Origin: Trileptium ribeirensis
Taxonomy: Eukaryota; Nematoda; Enoplea; Enoplida; Thoracostomopsidae
Direction: 5' to 3'
NCBI GenBank assembly: GCA_030248225.1
Contig: JASANE010028245.1
Coordinates: 1 to 64,000 of the forward strand
Length of the DNA stretch: 64,000 nucleotides
The position numbers and the translations under genes are program-made. Positions 13,301 through 22,699 of this stretch are shown here, piece by piece. Position 1 is the stretch's first letter, and each line of letters starts with the position of its first letter. Under the pieces are notes generated by a model, which saw only the letters and a program-made list of their open reading frames with translations, was not told the origin of the DNA and made no database searches.

Positions 13301-16300
13301 TCCCTAGGATTGCGACGGCTTCCTCAAGTCACATCCCCATGTAACTCTGCGCTTATGCTAGGTATTTTTGGTGACACCAAAAACGATCGTATTGACAAAA
13401 ACAGTTATAACAAAACTCAGGATTACCTACTACTTACTTTCCGAGTGATGATCACAAAATTTTCAGTAAAATGCAGCGCGGCCAATAGAAAAAATATATT
13501 TTCAGTAGGCAAGTAATAAATATGCAGCAAAAACTACGATATAACTGTTGTAAAGGCATGAAAAACAAGAAAAATTGCAATTATAAAGTTCAGTAATTCA
13601 GCCGGGGCATGCCTTCTTCCTCCCCTTCCCCTTCAACAACAAGGGGAAAATCCCCAGGTATTTCCAGTTACCCAAGTTGAACCTGTGCGCCACCACGTCA
13701 GAGTCCTCAGGTAAAATCTTGGTCCTTTAGAGAGGCCAGTTTTTCCTGGTCATTTGTAATTTTCCGGTCGTCGGCACCCTGATGAAAACTACTATAAATA
13801 TTTAGTTACAATTTGTATTTTAATTAAACAAACATCGTCGTTATCTACAAACAAGTTTGTAATTATTTTCAAAAGATCTGTGGGAAAAGCCAAAAATCAT
13901 TAACGTACAAAACAACACTATCATAAAAAAGCATCAGTAAGATCAGCGGCAAAGCGTAAATTTCAATATAAAAATCTGTTCTTGTTCTGTTCTGACGCAA
14001 TTATGGACATATATTCGCTGACCATTTCTTCTTTTATTACAGAAAGGAGTACTCGAACCTTACTCCGTCTCGACTCACCACCGGGGCTCTTCGCCACGAC
14101 GAGCTAGTTGGGCCCCTCCGTGGGACTCGTATTGCCTTCTCCGGGACGACGTTCAAACCATTGGCGATCTCAATAATCTAGGCCGTATCAACGAAAGCGA
14201 GCCCGCCTATCAGCAATGCAAGCAGCGTAATTGCAAGCTTCCGTGTACCCAGTACACATTTGAGCCGATTATACTTTCGCTGAGTCGGCCAGTTGCGACC
14301 GGCAATGGAAAAACAACTTCGTCAGCTCTTCAATCTCGCCGAACCTTGCACTGGATTTTAGACAGCGACGATGACAAAAAGGAGACGAATATTCTCGAGT
14401 TCGAATATCGAAACTACTTTTCGACGATACAAATAAGCGAAACCTCAGTTTATAGCTGGCCATCGGTAATGGGAAATATTGGCGGTAAGAACAATAATAA
14501 TTATATACACTGTTCGTGCCGTACAAGTCCAATAATAAGATCATGTCGAGTTACCCTGGAATGATGGTATAATGTTTTGTCTCTCTAAGGCTAAGCTTAA
14601 GACTAGAATTAGCCTGGACTGTGGACTCCCAATTAGATTATAGCTTTTTGTCCTATAATAGCCGTGCCTAGTTCCCGAACTATTATAGTGGCTAAATTGA
14701 CATCATCTTCATAATTATGCATCCGATACCAACGCCGAATCCATTTTGCTTACCTACAGTACATAACATACATGACTGGTGTCTTTCGAGCTAGCAAGTA
14801 ATTGTAATAGATATGAGAAAGTCCCAGATTTGCATGCTCAGACCCGGTTAGGCTCTTCGTGAACCATGTACTGCTCGCTCGAATCTTCCTTCCTACTGAA
14901 ATCCAGGATCGGTTCGGTTCTTTGGCTCATAATAATAAAAGCTGCAGTTCAAGAGAGAGCATAATACACAAACGATCTATATATATTTACGTTTGGAGTT
15001 TTTAAAAACCGAGTCGAGGTTACCTCGATTGTTGTTGCTGTAGCATTGTAATAGTACTATACATAAGCAGTTACGAAAACAGCATTTAAAAGCCGATCAC
15101 AGCTTTTCCAGATGCATTAGGCTCGGTTCGACTCCGCTTTAGTAGACACATCTGGGCTTAATAAATACGTCTTACGCTCTGGCTGGGCTCTTCAGGTCTT
15201 ATTAAAAAGCTCGACTCAATTCTACATCCTAAAATTGCACCTCTAGTCCAAGAACATGGGTGCAAGCAGCTCACATTCGTGGTCGGTTATTGTGGTCAGT
15301 CAGTTACTACTCGCCACGACAATCGACTGCTAATCGAGAGTCTTTGGCTGGCCTGTCCACAGCCCTCCGACAAGTGGGGGAGGAACTTCGGGGCTCCCAA
15401 GTTCATTCTCGGGGAAAAATTAAAAGTGGGCGGGGACAAATTTTGTTTAAAAATACTAAATATTTCCATATTTTCATGCATTTATACCACCGTGAATGTA
15501 TTTTCAAGCTAAAAACGATATTTCAGCAGTATAAATATCGGTAATTAATGTTTAAAAACAATTTGCGCACAAAAAACATAAATTTTCAGACATAAACATT
15601 TTTGGAATTAGTTGAACACGGGGGGTTTCGGCCGAGTGGGGGACGGACATGGGGGAAAATCTCAAGAACAGGGGGTCCCCACCGTGGACAGGCCAGTGTG
15701 GCGAGTACACCGTAGCCAAGGTCGCACATCTCCAAGCACGTCGAGTCCGCTTAGCTGCACCAAAACGTTCGGTAAAGCTCAATCCGTAAACAAATGAATG
15801 GAAGTAATAAAATGTATTTGCAGGTGTAATTGTATAATTAAGTAACTAGTCGCTAGTGCAACTACATTTGTGAGCGGAGCTTGGGCTGTAGCATTACGAA
15901 TGTACTCAATTTTATGTTCTTGTTACTACATTGCATAGGGCTTTATCATTGATATAAATATTATATTTGAATTCTTCGACCCAAAACACATATAATGGTT
16001 TGATCGAAACGATTCTATTTCAATAAATAATACAAATATTGCAAAATTCTCTATTTTAGCTGCATAAGCTTAACAAATTAGCTAATTACTAATTAACCAC
16101 TCAAAAGTTTTTAATCCCAAATATCAGGTGCACACTCTGACATGATAGGCTTTCAAACAAAAAAAGTTTTTTTAAATCGGTTCAGTGGTTCTTGAGATCC
16201 GTCAGACCGAACGAACGAACGGACATCGACCTTTTTACGCCCAGACAGAAAATAAAAACGCTTCACTCGGCTTCGCCTCGCTCCGCTCAATAAAATGCAT

Positions 16301-19300
16301 TTGTAAGCGTAATTGTAAAATTTATCAAAGTTGTCATTATGTAGTTTACAAGTCAAGCTGCGGCGACGTTGCTTTTCATTTCAGAAAAATAATTCCACAT
16401 GATAACTACAGTTGACAGGAATTCATTGTGAACTCCTGCGACTGTTACTACCGTCAGTATACAGGTAGACACAAAAACACTGCCCAAAACTATACAACAA
16501 ACTAAAGTACTCAAATCAGCCATCTGCGTAATCTGCCGATTGCTCTAATAATGGTGAGTCACTGTTAGAGGGGCAAGTGACAGAACACCACCAACTTCCC
16601 AAACGCTGTGTTCGTCAAGTTTCGCCCAATGCCAGAAGTCCCTATGTTCAACTAAATCCACGATTTATAAATATCCCCATATTCATGTTTTCCGTATGCT
16701 ACATTTATAAATATGTTTATAAAACAATAATAATTTCCACTAAAGTGCTGTGTAATAAAACGTTGTACGATTGTGATGTGTGTTTTGTAAAACAGTGTTA
16801 CAACTACCTGAAAAAATAGATTATTTAGCATAATATAAAATAAAAAATTCGTTCCTTCTTCCCAAAACATAGGGGCAGCCAGGAACAGGGTTTGGAAGGA
16901 ACTTATTAATCGGGAGGTGTCTGGCAAATGCCAAATTCAGTGCTTCTACTACTCGTAGCCACGGATTGGCCCCTAGCGCCCTCCTACATCGCTTCCCCAA
17001 AGTCATTAGGGGACCCTAAATCCACCACTTTTCTAAAAGACCAGATATCTACTATATTATGCCAGTCTGAAATTCTGCGGCAAGCGTCACAAATGAATCC
17101 CGAATTGTGGTAACTTCGATCGTTTACTCCTTGTTATTAATATATGCAGACCCAATGATCGATATCAGATTTTTACCCATTGCAGGCATGATCTCGCTAT
17201 GGACCGGCTGCTCGTGCATTTCTCTATGCCATATCGTTTATCATTTTTTCCTGCGCCAAATATGTCCCCGGCCGGTCGTGGTTAATCGACTCCGTCGAAC
17301 GGTTTCCGAAAACATGTTGTCGGTACGAAGTCGTGCGGGTAGTATTACTTCGCAACGCTCGTGGCGGCGGTCAGCGGCAACTTGTAGCCGAAACGGATCC
17401 ATCGGGACAGCAGCCGCACTCGCATCGCCTGTTAGCGCAACCGCCAAGCATACTAAGCAGCGGCCAAGTTTATACGCATTTTACTATGGTGATCCGCAAA
17501 AGGCAAGCCAAACATTATTATAACAAAATTCTTTTTCACCGACAAAAAAACTTAAAAAATAATACAAAAATAAGTTCATGCCAAATTAAATAACTTATAT
17601 TGTTCGATAACCTGTTGTCTCCGTATATCAAGCGCAGAAATGAGTTTAACACTTCGGTTTCGGATCATAGTTTTATCAAAATCTTCTTTTCATAGTTAAA
17701 ACTTGTGCAGTGCATAACGATGTAAGGCATAAGGTCTTAGCTAATAAAATATCTACACCACTCGACTTACATTAGCATCTGTCGCCTTAGCAGTGAAGCA
17801 AACAGAAAAACCGTAAAGAGATCAATCAAAATTTATTATGTTAATCACAACCGCTTTGTTCTATTTTATTACAACAGGAACAATCAACAAAAACCACCAA
17901 CAACGACGTCCTTCAACAAGACGAAAACGGTAGTGTAGACGTGCGTTCATCATTGGCAACGGAAAGCAAAGCATCTTCACCAAAACCACCACTTAACTCG
18001 CTAATAACTAATCGCTCACTAGCCAGCCTCCAGTCGGGATCAGCTAGTCCAGTGGTTCCAACACGACCGCTCAGAAAGAAAGGACTCAGAGGACGAGTTG
18101 TAAATTCGCTAAAATGGAAGCGTCAAAACAGCATCAGTCCCAGCACAAGGAAGCGCAACAACGCCGTATTTCCATTGCCGCGCTCAGAGTCGGAGCAGGA
18201 AATGGCCGATATATCGATTGTGTCAACTCGACCGGCACAGATCGGGGAAGACGGGATAAAGGTACGTACGTTATTCAGCATGCTACGTGTAATTTTTAGC
18301 AAGCGCGAGCTTACAATTTTTTTCATTTTCGTTACATAAATACTGGATATATAATAAAACAAGTTTGTGGGACAAAATCTCTTCACAAACTGCAGTTCCT
18401 AATGAGCGTTAATATGTAACTCTTGGATGAATCTAAGACCCAGTTTTTCCTACTCCAGATAGATTTCACAAAATTAATATTATTATGCTTTCTAATTTTC
18501 GTTATATCGAAAACGTCTATACAATTTTGTCAAACTGATACGAATAAATAAGGTAAAACCCCAGCAAGTTTCAAAATACTGCTCATAAATATTCGGATGA
18601 ACTCAGCTGTTGTATCCGCCTATCACAAAAGCATCCACAGTAAAAACCTAAGCATAATGCAAAGCATATGATTTCGACGGGTGGATTCAGTCCTACTGAC
18701 GTCGGCGAAAATAGGGGGTCCTACAAAATTTTGTTTTTCATACATCCCAGTTATCTAGTAACGAAACAAATGTATAACTACTCCGTCGAGAGGCATTTTT
18801 AGCATATTTCATAAATAGGGGGTCCTACAAAATTTTGTTTTTCATACATCCCAGTTATCTAGTAACGAAACAAATGTATAACTACTCCGTCGAGAGGCAT
18901 TTTTAGCATATTTCATAAATAAGGGGTCTTACAAAATTTTGTTTTTCATACATCCCAGTTATCTAGTAACGAAACAAATGTATAACTACTCCGTCGAGAG
19001 GCATTTTTAGCATATTTCATAAATAGGGGGTCCTACAAAATTTTGTTTTTCATACATCCCAGTTATCTAGTAACGAAACAAATGTATAACTACTCCGTCG
19101 AGAGGCATTTTTAGCATATTTCATAAATAGGGGGTCTTACAAAATTTTGTTTTTCATACATCCCAGTTATCTAGTAACGAAACAAATGTATAACTACTCC
19201 GTCGAGAGGCATTTTTAGCATATTTCATAAATAGGGGGTCCTACAAAATTTTGTTTTTCATACATCCCAGTTATCTAGTAACGAAACAAATGTATAACTA

Positions 19301-22170
19301 CTCCGTCGAGAGGCATTTTTAGCATATTTCATAAATAGGGGGTCCTACAAAATTTTGTTTTTCATACATCCCAGTTATCTAGTAACGAAACAAATGTATA
19401 ACTACTCCGTCGAGAGGCATTTTTAGCATATTTCATATATATATATATATGTATAAGTTAGAATTTTTAGTGTGGGCTCCTTATCTTCAGATTATAACAT
19501 GCCTCATCTAATTCACCATTCTCTAATCGTAGTTTGAAGACGGAATCGATGACAACGAGGGAGACAAAACATTTGCCAACATCGTAATAATTATACATTG
19601 CGCTGAATTTACAGTAGAAACTGGTTAAAGGGGTGGTATTTAAGCACTCGTGATTAATGGAGATGTAAGTCCCAACCATTAGTTTCGGAACTTTGAAAGA
19701 ACTGAGGCAGCAATATACTATTCCAGTACTGATATTAATTCTACATGCTTCAAAGGGACCGTTGGTTTTATATAATTTTGGGGTTATGTCTTCAAGCTGA
19801 AGCTTGTTATGAGATTTATGTTCCAGTAGTCCTGCTCGTTATATTCGTAAGCCTACATAGTCTCGACTATGGCATATAAATTCATCTCTTATCACGTCAC
19901 ATCGATAGAATATTAACGACATAGCAAGATGTTCAATCGCCTTTTCTTGCGGCGAGAGTTTAGCACCCACCTTCTGGACTGGTAGGGCGGTACAACGCTT
20001 TAGACCAATGGGCCATGTTTCACCATATGTGTTTTACACTACATTGTCGGGCATTGGAACTGTAGTGTGAGTTTTGCAAAGAGGGTTGAAACACTGCAGA
20101 TATTCTAGTCTTAATATAAAAGTAAGCAATATCAATAAACCGAACCCATGTGGCAAAATTAAAATACGGAAAGCTAGCTACCCGAATTTCGCGGTTACAG
20201 CAGCAATACGCTTACAAAACCACTACTTTTAAAACAACGATTTCAGTCTTACTTTATGTCTTAGTCCATGCGCTTTCATAATTTGTTCAACCGCTGAAAA
20301 AATCAAGAAGATTGCTGTATCAGTTGTTTCGTTTACTCAAAGATAATCCAGCAGCAGAGTAACATTTAATGGTTGCTATTACCTCGGGTAAACCCAACGG
20401 TAAATATAATTTATATTTGGTGAACGTCTCAATGCCAACATTCTGAATGCTCGGTGATCTTGGATTATTATATGAGTAAGATCACTAATTCTAGATATAT
20501 TTTGGCAAAGCCAATACCCCAATTGTCAATCATGAGATTATACGTTAAATTTTCAGACACCACATAGCAGTGTAGTGCAACTAGACTGCGATGATAAAGC
20601 TATGCCACCGTCAAATATATCGGAGCATTCCTTCACCGATAACCATTCTGGAAACCAATTTAAACATGGCAACGAACCTATAGTTCTAAAACCACCTTTG
20701 TCGCCAATACAAGAACATTCTAGGAAACCTACACCAGAAACGTCTTCGAACTACCGTGGTTGTTCTGATTCAGCAGCGACCGCTTCACCATCGAAAAAAT
20801 CGTCATCGACAAACGAGCAACCCCCAGAAGATCCCTTCGGAAGTGACAATGGTGCTGAAATAGCAGCTGGCAACGCACATACGCCACGACGACCAACATC
20901 AGCTCGTTTCCATCTTGGATCAAAAGATGTCAGCTCATCGTCATCATTGTCCTCACTAGGAACGTTAGATTGCGAAACCGGAAAAGCCACCGATCCTGGA
21001 GCAGGAGCATCGTTATATCGACACAATATTTCTAGTACGGAGCCGCTATCTGAGACGTACAGCAACAACACTACGTTAAATCGTGTCACACGCATGCTCA
21101 ACGACGACAGAATCGCTGCACCAGTACGCCCAAAACGACACAAAGATTCACGCCATAAGTTGAATACAAAGGGTGGCTTCATCGATCCTACTAAGGAAGA
21201 ATCCACGTCCAATTCGTACGAAGCCGACGTAGCGGTGCTGAGCGATCCGTCGTGGCGAAGTGAGTTACGACAAAGCCTCGTAGCAGTGAACAGTAGTGGA
21301 AACGCGATCGGCATTAACAGTGGCTTATCACCAAAATCGACCAGTCAAACACCGCTGCTACCTCGACATCTCGCCACCGAATCAAAAAGTTATAACGGTA
21401 ACAATTATAGCTCCGACCGAAAACTCCACTTGGATCTGAACGAAACAAACAACTACTCAACCATACCAGGATTGCGCAAGAAGCTAACCACAATGGAAAA
21501 TGAAACCGACAAATCGTATCGACAACTTGGTGAACGTAGCTCAGGAATAACTAAGACGCCCCGTCGCCACGATCCCCCGCAACATGAGCTACCCCTCAAT
21601 GCGGTAACACAAACAGTCAATCAACCATACTACCCTGCAAATTCTATTGATCCACCACGATCAAAGCTTCGCATGCATGATGCCAAATATTCAGGCACTG
21701 AATATCCCGAAAAACCAAGTAACAACAGGCTGGAACATATCTATGATAATATACGAAGCCAAGAAGATTGTTCAATGTCGCCACAGCCACCGTTTCATAA
21801 TAAATATTTATACGACAACGAATACGGGTACATGACTTCAAAACCTGATCACACTTATGAACACATATACGAAAATATCGACGATGTAATCGCTTACCAT
21901 GGAAATAGTAACGACAACGCCGCAGATGCATTCCCGAAACACAGTGACCATCGGCCAAGCCCTTACTACGCCGGCGAGGCACTAAGTGATAATAATTACG
22001 CCCGCCACCCGATTGACGACTACTATAGTACCCAGCCCCATCGGAGCCCAAATAATAACGAAAATATCGCATGGACTTTTGACAATCGTACGCCGCGAAT
22101 TTATACCACTTCAAACCAAACAAACAACTATAATAATGACAATTACTCCTTTTCGCAGCCACGTTATTAG
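1236..22170 (+). CDS. DEG/ENaC (ASIC/pickpocket-like) cation channel, 5' end outside window, very long C-terminal tail
   Basis: A degenerin/epithelial sodium channel subunit, a plasma-membrane trimeric cation channel. Exon segments are 1236-1347, about 1562-1644, 4142-4271, 6752-6910, 11612-11745, 14043-14484, 17186-17502, 17878-18261 and 20557-22170. From 4142 to the stop, the seven exons total 3,180 nt (1,060 codons) with every junction in phase. Seen in order: the family motif GTCYKMNF, cysteine-rich extracellular segments (CFNRC, GCHFYFG, CKLPC), the pre-TM2 motif GNIGG, and TM2 with the selectivity-filter motif G-C-S inside SLWTGCSCISL. A cytoplasmic tail of about 745 residues follows; familiar family members have tails near 50-100. 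TM1 and the N-terminus are not in the window. The 1347/1644 junction is unresolved. A polyadenylation-like AATAAA lies at 22647-22652. Ligand and ion preference cannot be read from the sequence. Confidence 0.88.
1562..1644 (+). CDS. DEG/ENaC exon ending HSCDMDG (5' boundary uncertain)
   Basis: The 3' end is firm: GACGGA followed by GTAAGT, phase 0. It encodes THTDMTLLTRKISHSCDMDG, which aligns with the family stretch preceding the first conserved extracellular cysteine. The best acceptor by position ends at 1561, but it requires phase 1 input whereas the 1236-1347 exon ends in phase 0. The frame stays open from 1237 to 1644, so a retained segment or the weaker AG at 1421-1422 are alternatives. 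By family spacing the 1562 start fits best. Confidence 0.55.
2248..2570. repeat. Tandem repeat, about 4 x 80 bp
   Basis: Four head-to-tail copies share the phrase TTTCCATATCTTTCCGC followed by a T-run and TTCGTCTACTGTG. Spacing between copies is 79-81 bp. Differences among copies are one- or two-base changes in the A and T runs, so the expansion is recent. It lies wholly within a channel intron. Confidence 0.85.
3172..3874. mobile_element. Possible inverted-repeat element with GC-rich ends
   Basis: Both ends are runs of CCGGGGCCGGGG-type sequence in opposite orientation, with GTAC at the outer edges. The interior is ordinary AT-rich DNA. The architecture resembles the hAT-type element at 43.6 kb, which also has GC-rich subterminal sequence. 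I found no convincing target-site duplication, so this could instead be a GC-rich low-complexity pair. Confidence 0.3.
4142..4271 (+). CDS. DEG/ENaC exon with GTCYKMN family motif
   Basis: The acceptor CATTTTCAG and the donor GTAAGT bound 43 codons plus one base. The translation reads AHLSTFSRATGTCYKMNF and on to NKIYYSLPG. G-x-C-Y-x-x-N is the hallmark of amiloride-sensitive sodium channel proteins, lying after the first cysteine. It joins phase 0 to the upstream exon ending at 1644 and phase 1 to the next exon. Confidence 0.85.
4272..6751 (+). other. Channel intron, contains Tc1-like relic
   Basis: An intron of about 2.5 kb. The only recognisable content is the decayed Tc1-like transposase segment at 5825-6225. 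The rest shows short broken frames and no repeats that I can delimit. Confidence 0.5.
5825..6225 (+). pseudogene. Decayed Tc1/mariner-like transposase fragment
   Basis: An open stretch reads ASDRRLLRKLSTSFTLQSAR, preceded by KSKSTIETHGKSSRNLAT. This follows the Tc1 layout: HTH end, then the GRPRK-type linker, then the D-R-x-L-x-R helix of the second HTH. A stop follows at 6064-6066. A later phrase YPAKPQKPPLIWALHSL resembles the KKPLL-xx-RLxWAxxH segment. No DDE core is intact and no inverted repeats were found. It is not a functional gene. Confidence 0.45.
6752..6910 (+). CDS. DEG/ENaC exon, extracellular segment
   Basis: A TTTCTTAATAG acceptor and a GTAAGT donor bound 159 nt. The split codon with the previous exon gives Ile, then TCKSSLMPQKTGNYWAQKTF and a segment ending KSFSFKIRA. 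Phase 1 in and phase 1 out match both neighbours, which is strong support despite modest family conservation in this finger/beta-ball part. Confidence 0.8.
7391..10098. repeat. 98-bp satellite array, about 27 units
   Basis: The unit begins TGTAAATCTGTAAACTGC and includes CATGCGGAACACACAGTG and GGTACCTGTTACCTG. Units are nearly identical; the main variant is CTTGACGG versus CATGACGG. The array is interrupted at about 8673-8724 by a GC-rich insert, at about 8950-8992 by unrelated sequence, and at 9293-9360 by two long C runs. It lies inside a channel intron, so it is transcribed with the gene. Confidence 0.95.
9293..9345. repeat. Poly-C runs inside satellite
   Basis: Two C tracts of more than 20 bases, separated by AAA, interrupt an otherwise regular satellite. 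Adjacent units carry small deletions. A shorter C expansion occurs in the unit near 8246. Such homopolymers inside a collapsed satellite are as likely to be assembly or base-calling error as biology. Confidence 0.8.
11612..11745 (+). CDS. DEG/ENaC exon, cysteine-rich extracellular segment
   Basis: A TTTTATTACAG acceptor and a GTAAAT donor. The frame reads EHSYPKADSERNCGTNS, then LDCFNRCRAEFIYRTFGCHF. This is the family's C-x-n-C-x3-C-x-n-GC spacing in the cysteine-rich region before the palm strands. It takes one base from the previous exon (completing Thr) and ends in phase 0. Confidence 0.88.
12385..12664. repeat. Two-copy tandem duplication, about 140 bp
   Basis: Both copies contain GATATTGAAATATTGTACG, GGCCGGCTCGGCGACTATAA and TTAGTAACACCCATCAAT, or close variants. 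The second copy has one extra base in the middle. No function is inferred. Confidence 0.85.
12792..13077. repeat. Tandem repeat, 3 x 95 bp
   Basis: Three nearly perfect units start AATAGATAAAAGTTAGAAGC and end CCATACGAAACG. The third has a two-base insertion (GGAGATCG for GGATCG). Intronic. Confidence 0.9.
14043..14484 (+). CDS. DEG/ENaC exon: late extracellular domain to pre-TM2
   Basis: The longest extracellular exon, 442 nt, with acceptor TTTATTACAG and donor GTAAGA. It carries SYCLLRDDVQTIGDLNNLG, then YQQCKQRNCKLPCTQYTFEP, which is the conserved C-x-C-x-x-P-C-x-x-x-x-Y block. It ends with EFEYRNYFSTIQ and SWPSVMGNIGG, the palm strand and the GG motif directly before TM2. The block between the last two cysteine groups is longer than usual and Ser/Arg-rich. 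It ends in phase 1. Confidence 0.9.
14485..17185 (+). other. Channel intron, possible MITE
   Basis: A 2.7-kb intron. A pair of inverted 13-mers bounds 15346-15694. Other sequence shows broken frames only. A CGCCTCGCTCCGCTC motif lies near 16275. Confidence 0.5.
15346..15694. mobile_element. Possible MITE with CTGGCCTGTCCAC inverted ends
   Basis: CTGGCCTGTCCAC occurs at the left end and its exact reverse complement GTGGACAGGCCAG at the right end, about 350 bp apart. The interior is partly G-rich. No clear target-site duplication was found, so mobility is inferred from the inverted ends alone. Confidence 0.35.
17186..17502 (+). CDS. DEG/ENaC exon: pore/TM2 and start of cytoplasmic tail
   Basis: An ATTGCAG acceptor; the split codon restores GG, giving GMISLWTGCSCISLCHIVYH followed by FFLRQ. 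This aligns with the family TM2 (GG-x-M-G-L-F-x-G-x-S-x-L-S), with G-C-S as selectivity filter. After TM2 comes a basic, Ser-rich juxtamembrane stretch (VVNRLRRTVSENMLSVRSR) and the end SLYAFYYGDPQK. The exon ends AAG followed by GCAAGC, a GC-type donor. If it is not spliced, translation runs six more residues (ASQTLL) to a stop at 17521-17523. Confidence 0.88.
17503..17877 (+). other. GC-AG intron in the channel tail
   Basis: The intron begins GCAAGC directly after CAAAAG and ends TTACAACAG. No in-phase GT donor exists in the neighbourhood, whereas the GC donor joins two phase-0 exons exactly. GC-AG introns are a known minority class whose donors often take part in alternative splicing. Length 375 bp. 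Confidence 0.7.
17878..18261 (+). CDS. DEG/ENaC tail exon with SH3-type PxxPxR motif
   Basis: Exactly 128 codons, phase 0 both ends, with donor GTACGT after GGGATAAAG. It encodes a low-complexity Ser/Thr/Asn-rich cytoplasmic segment. It includes SPVVPTRPLRKKG at about 18049-18087, whose P-T-R-P-L-R matches the class II SH3 ligand pattern PxxPxR/K. A basic patch SLKWKRQNSISPSTRKRNN follows, with RQNSIS resembling a basophilic kinase site. No globular domain is recognised. Confidence 0.8.
18262..20556 (+). other. Channel intron with 104-bp array
   Basis: A 2.3-kb intron. The seven-unit array at 18711-19438 is its only structured content. The rest is AT-rich without recognised features. Confidence 0.55.
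18711..19438. repeat. Tandem repeat, 7 x 104 bp
   Basis: Seven near-identical units begin ATAGGGGGTCCTACAAAATT and end GCATTTTTAGCATATTTCAT. Starts fall at 18711, 18815, 18919, 19023, 19127, 19231 and 19335. Only a few substitutions (for example ATAAGGGGTCTT in unit 3) separate units, implying recent amplification or homogenisation. A short TA run closes the array. Confidence 0.95.
20557..22170 (+). CDS. DEG/ENaC terminal exon: 537-residue cytoplasmic tail with YxN motifs
   Basis: A TTTTCAG acceptor, phase 0, open to TAG at 22168-22170. The segment is rich in Ser, Asn, Pro, His and Tyr and appears disordered. Notable motifs are APVRPKRH (about 21118-21141, PxxPxR), LEHIYDNIR (YDNI 21742-21753), YLYDNEYGY (21805-21831) and YEHIYENID (21856-21882). 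Y-x-N is the Grb2-type SH2 ligand consensus once phosphorylated, so the tail could be a tyrosine-phosphorylated adaptor platform; that is inference. An independent gene is unlikely because all junctions back to TM2 are in phase. Confidence 0.85.
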   Translation, partial: TPHSSVVQLDCDDKAMPPSNISEHSFTDNHSGNQFKHGNEPIVLKPPLSPIQEHSRKPTPETSSNYRGCSDSAATASPSKKSSSTNEQPPEDPFGSDNGAEIAAGNAHTPRRPTSARFHLGSKDVSSSSSLSSLGTLDCETGKATDPGAGASLYRHNISSTEPLSETYSNNTTLNRVTRMLNDDRIAAPVRPKRHKDSRHKLNTKGGFIDPTKEESTSNSYEADVAVLSDPSWRSELRQSLVAVNSSGNAIGINSGLSPKSTSQTPLLPRHLATESKSYNGNNYSSDRKLHLDLNETNNYSTIPGLRKKLTTMENETDKSYRQLGERSSGITKTPRRHDPPQHELPLNAVTQTVNQPYYPANSIDPPRSKLRMHDAKYSGTEYPEKPSNNRLEHIYDNIRSQEDCSMSPQPPFHNKYLYDNEYGYMTSKPDHTYEHIYENIDDVIAYHGNSNDNAADAFPKHSDHRPSPYYAGEALSDNNYARHPIDDYYSTQPHRSPNNNENIAWTFDNRTPRIYTTSNQTNNYNNDNYSFSQPRY

Positions 22171-22338
22171 CGCTAATTCTGAAGACAAAACTTTATAAAA
22201 AGCACAAGACACCTTACCACCACAATACAATTATTGAGAAAGATATCGCAAGATGACAGGAAAAAATCTTTCATAGCTGCCGAAAAAATTCTCTAGATAC
22301 CAATTATTACAATATTATTATTCCAATACAAAAACTAG

Positions 22339-22528
22339 GGCCTATGTCAACTTTAGGGGCCGGCAGTTATAACGTTTGAAAAAGAACAGCTTAGAGCGGG
22401 GTTCGGCGGGAGGCAGCCCTACCATTTACGCTTAGTACATGGCTCATATACGGAGCTTAGCTTAGGCTTAGTATATCGAGAATGGTGTGACATCCCTTAT
22501 ACTTCGGCCCCTATAGTTGACATGGGCC
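22339..22528. mobile_element. MITE with 8-bp TSD (hAT-type), TIR GGCCTATGTCAACTTTAG
   Basis: The terminal inverted repeats are 24 bp, differing at two positions, starting GGCCTATGTCAAC and GGCCCATGTCAAC. Flanks at 22331-22338 and 22529-22536 are both AAAACTAG, an exact 8-bp duplication as made by hAT transposases. The interior has no coding capacity. Relatives occur at 54043 and about 55128. This copy sits where the channel 3' UTR would be. Confidence 0.85.
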
Positions 22529-22699
22529 AAAACTAGTATCACGCAAACGAGGTGAAACGGAGCGAGCGTGTGATCTGTAAGTGTTCGACATTTAAATATA
22601 TGAGGTACGCGGCGTATTAGCATGCGGCGCTGCATCAGTATGTCAAAATAAATTTCTTGACACCATCATGAAATGAAACAAAACAGTGAATAATACTAA

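Larger units (their letters stand above)
11746..14042 (+). other. Channel intron with two tandem duplications
   Basis: A 2.3-kb intron. It contains a two-copy duplication (12385-12664) and a three-copy 95-bp repeat (12792-13077). A segment at 13235-13339 looks exon-like in one frame but cannot be spliced in phase. Confidence 0.55.

Noticed and set aside
13235..13339. Exon-like segment LLDKCPAYLATPRKDPQDC in a channel intron
   Set aside because: It would suit the family's GC-x-P motif, but its start and end phases cannot join the 11745 and 14043 exons, which already join each other in phase 0.
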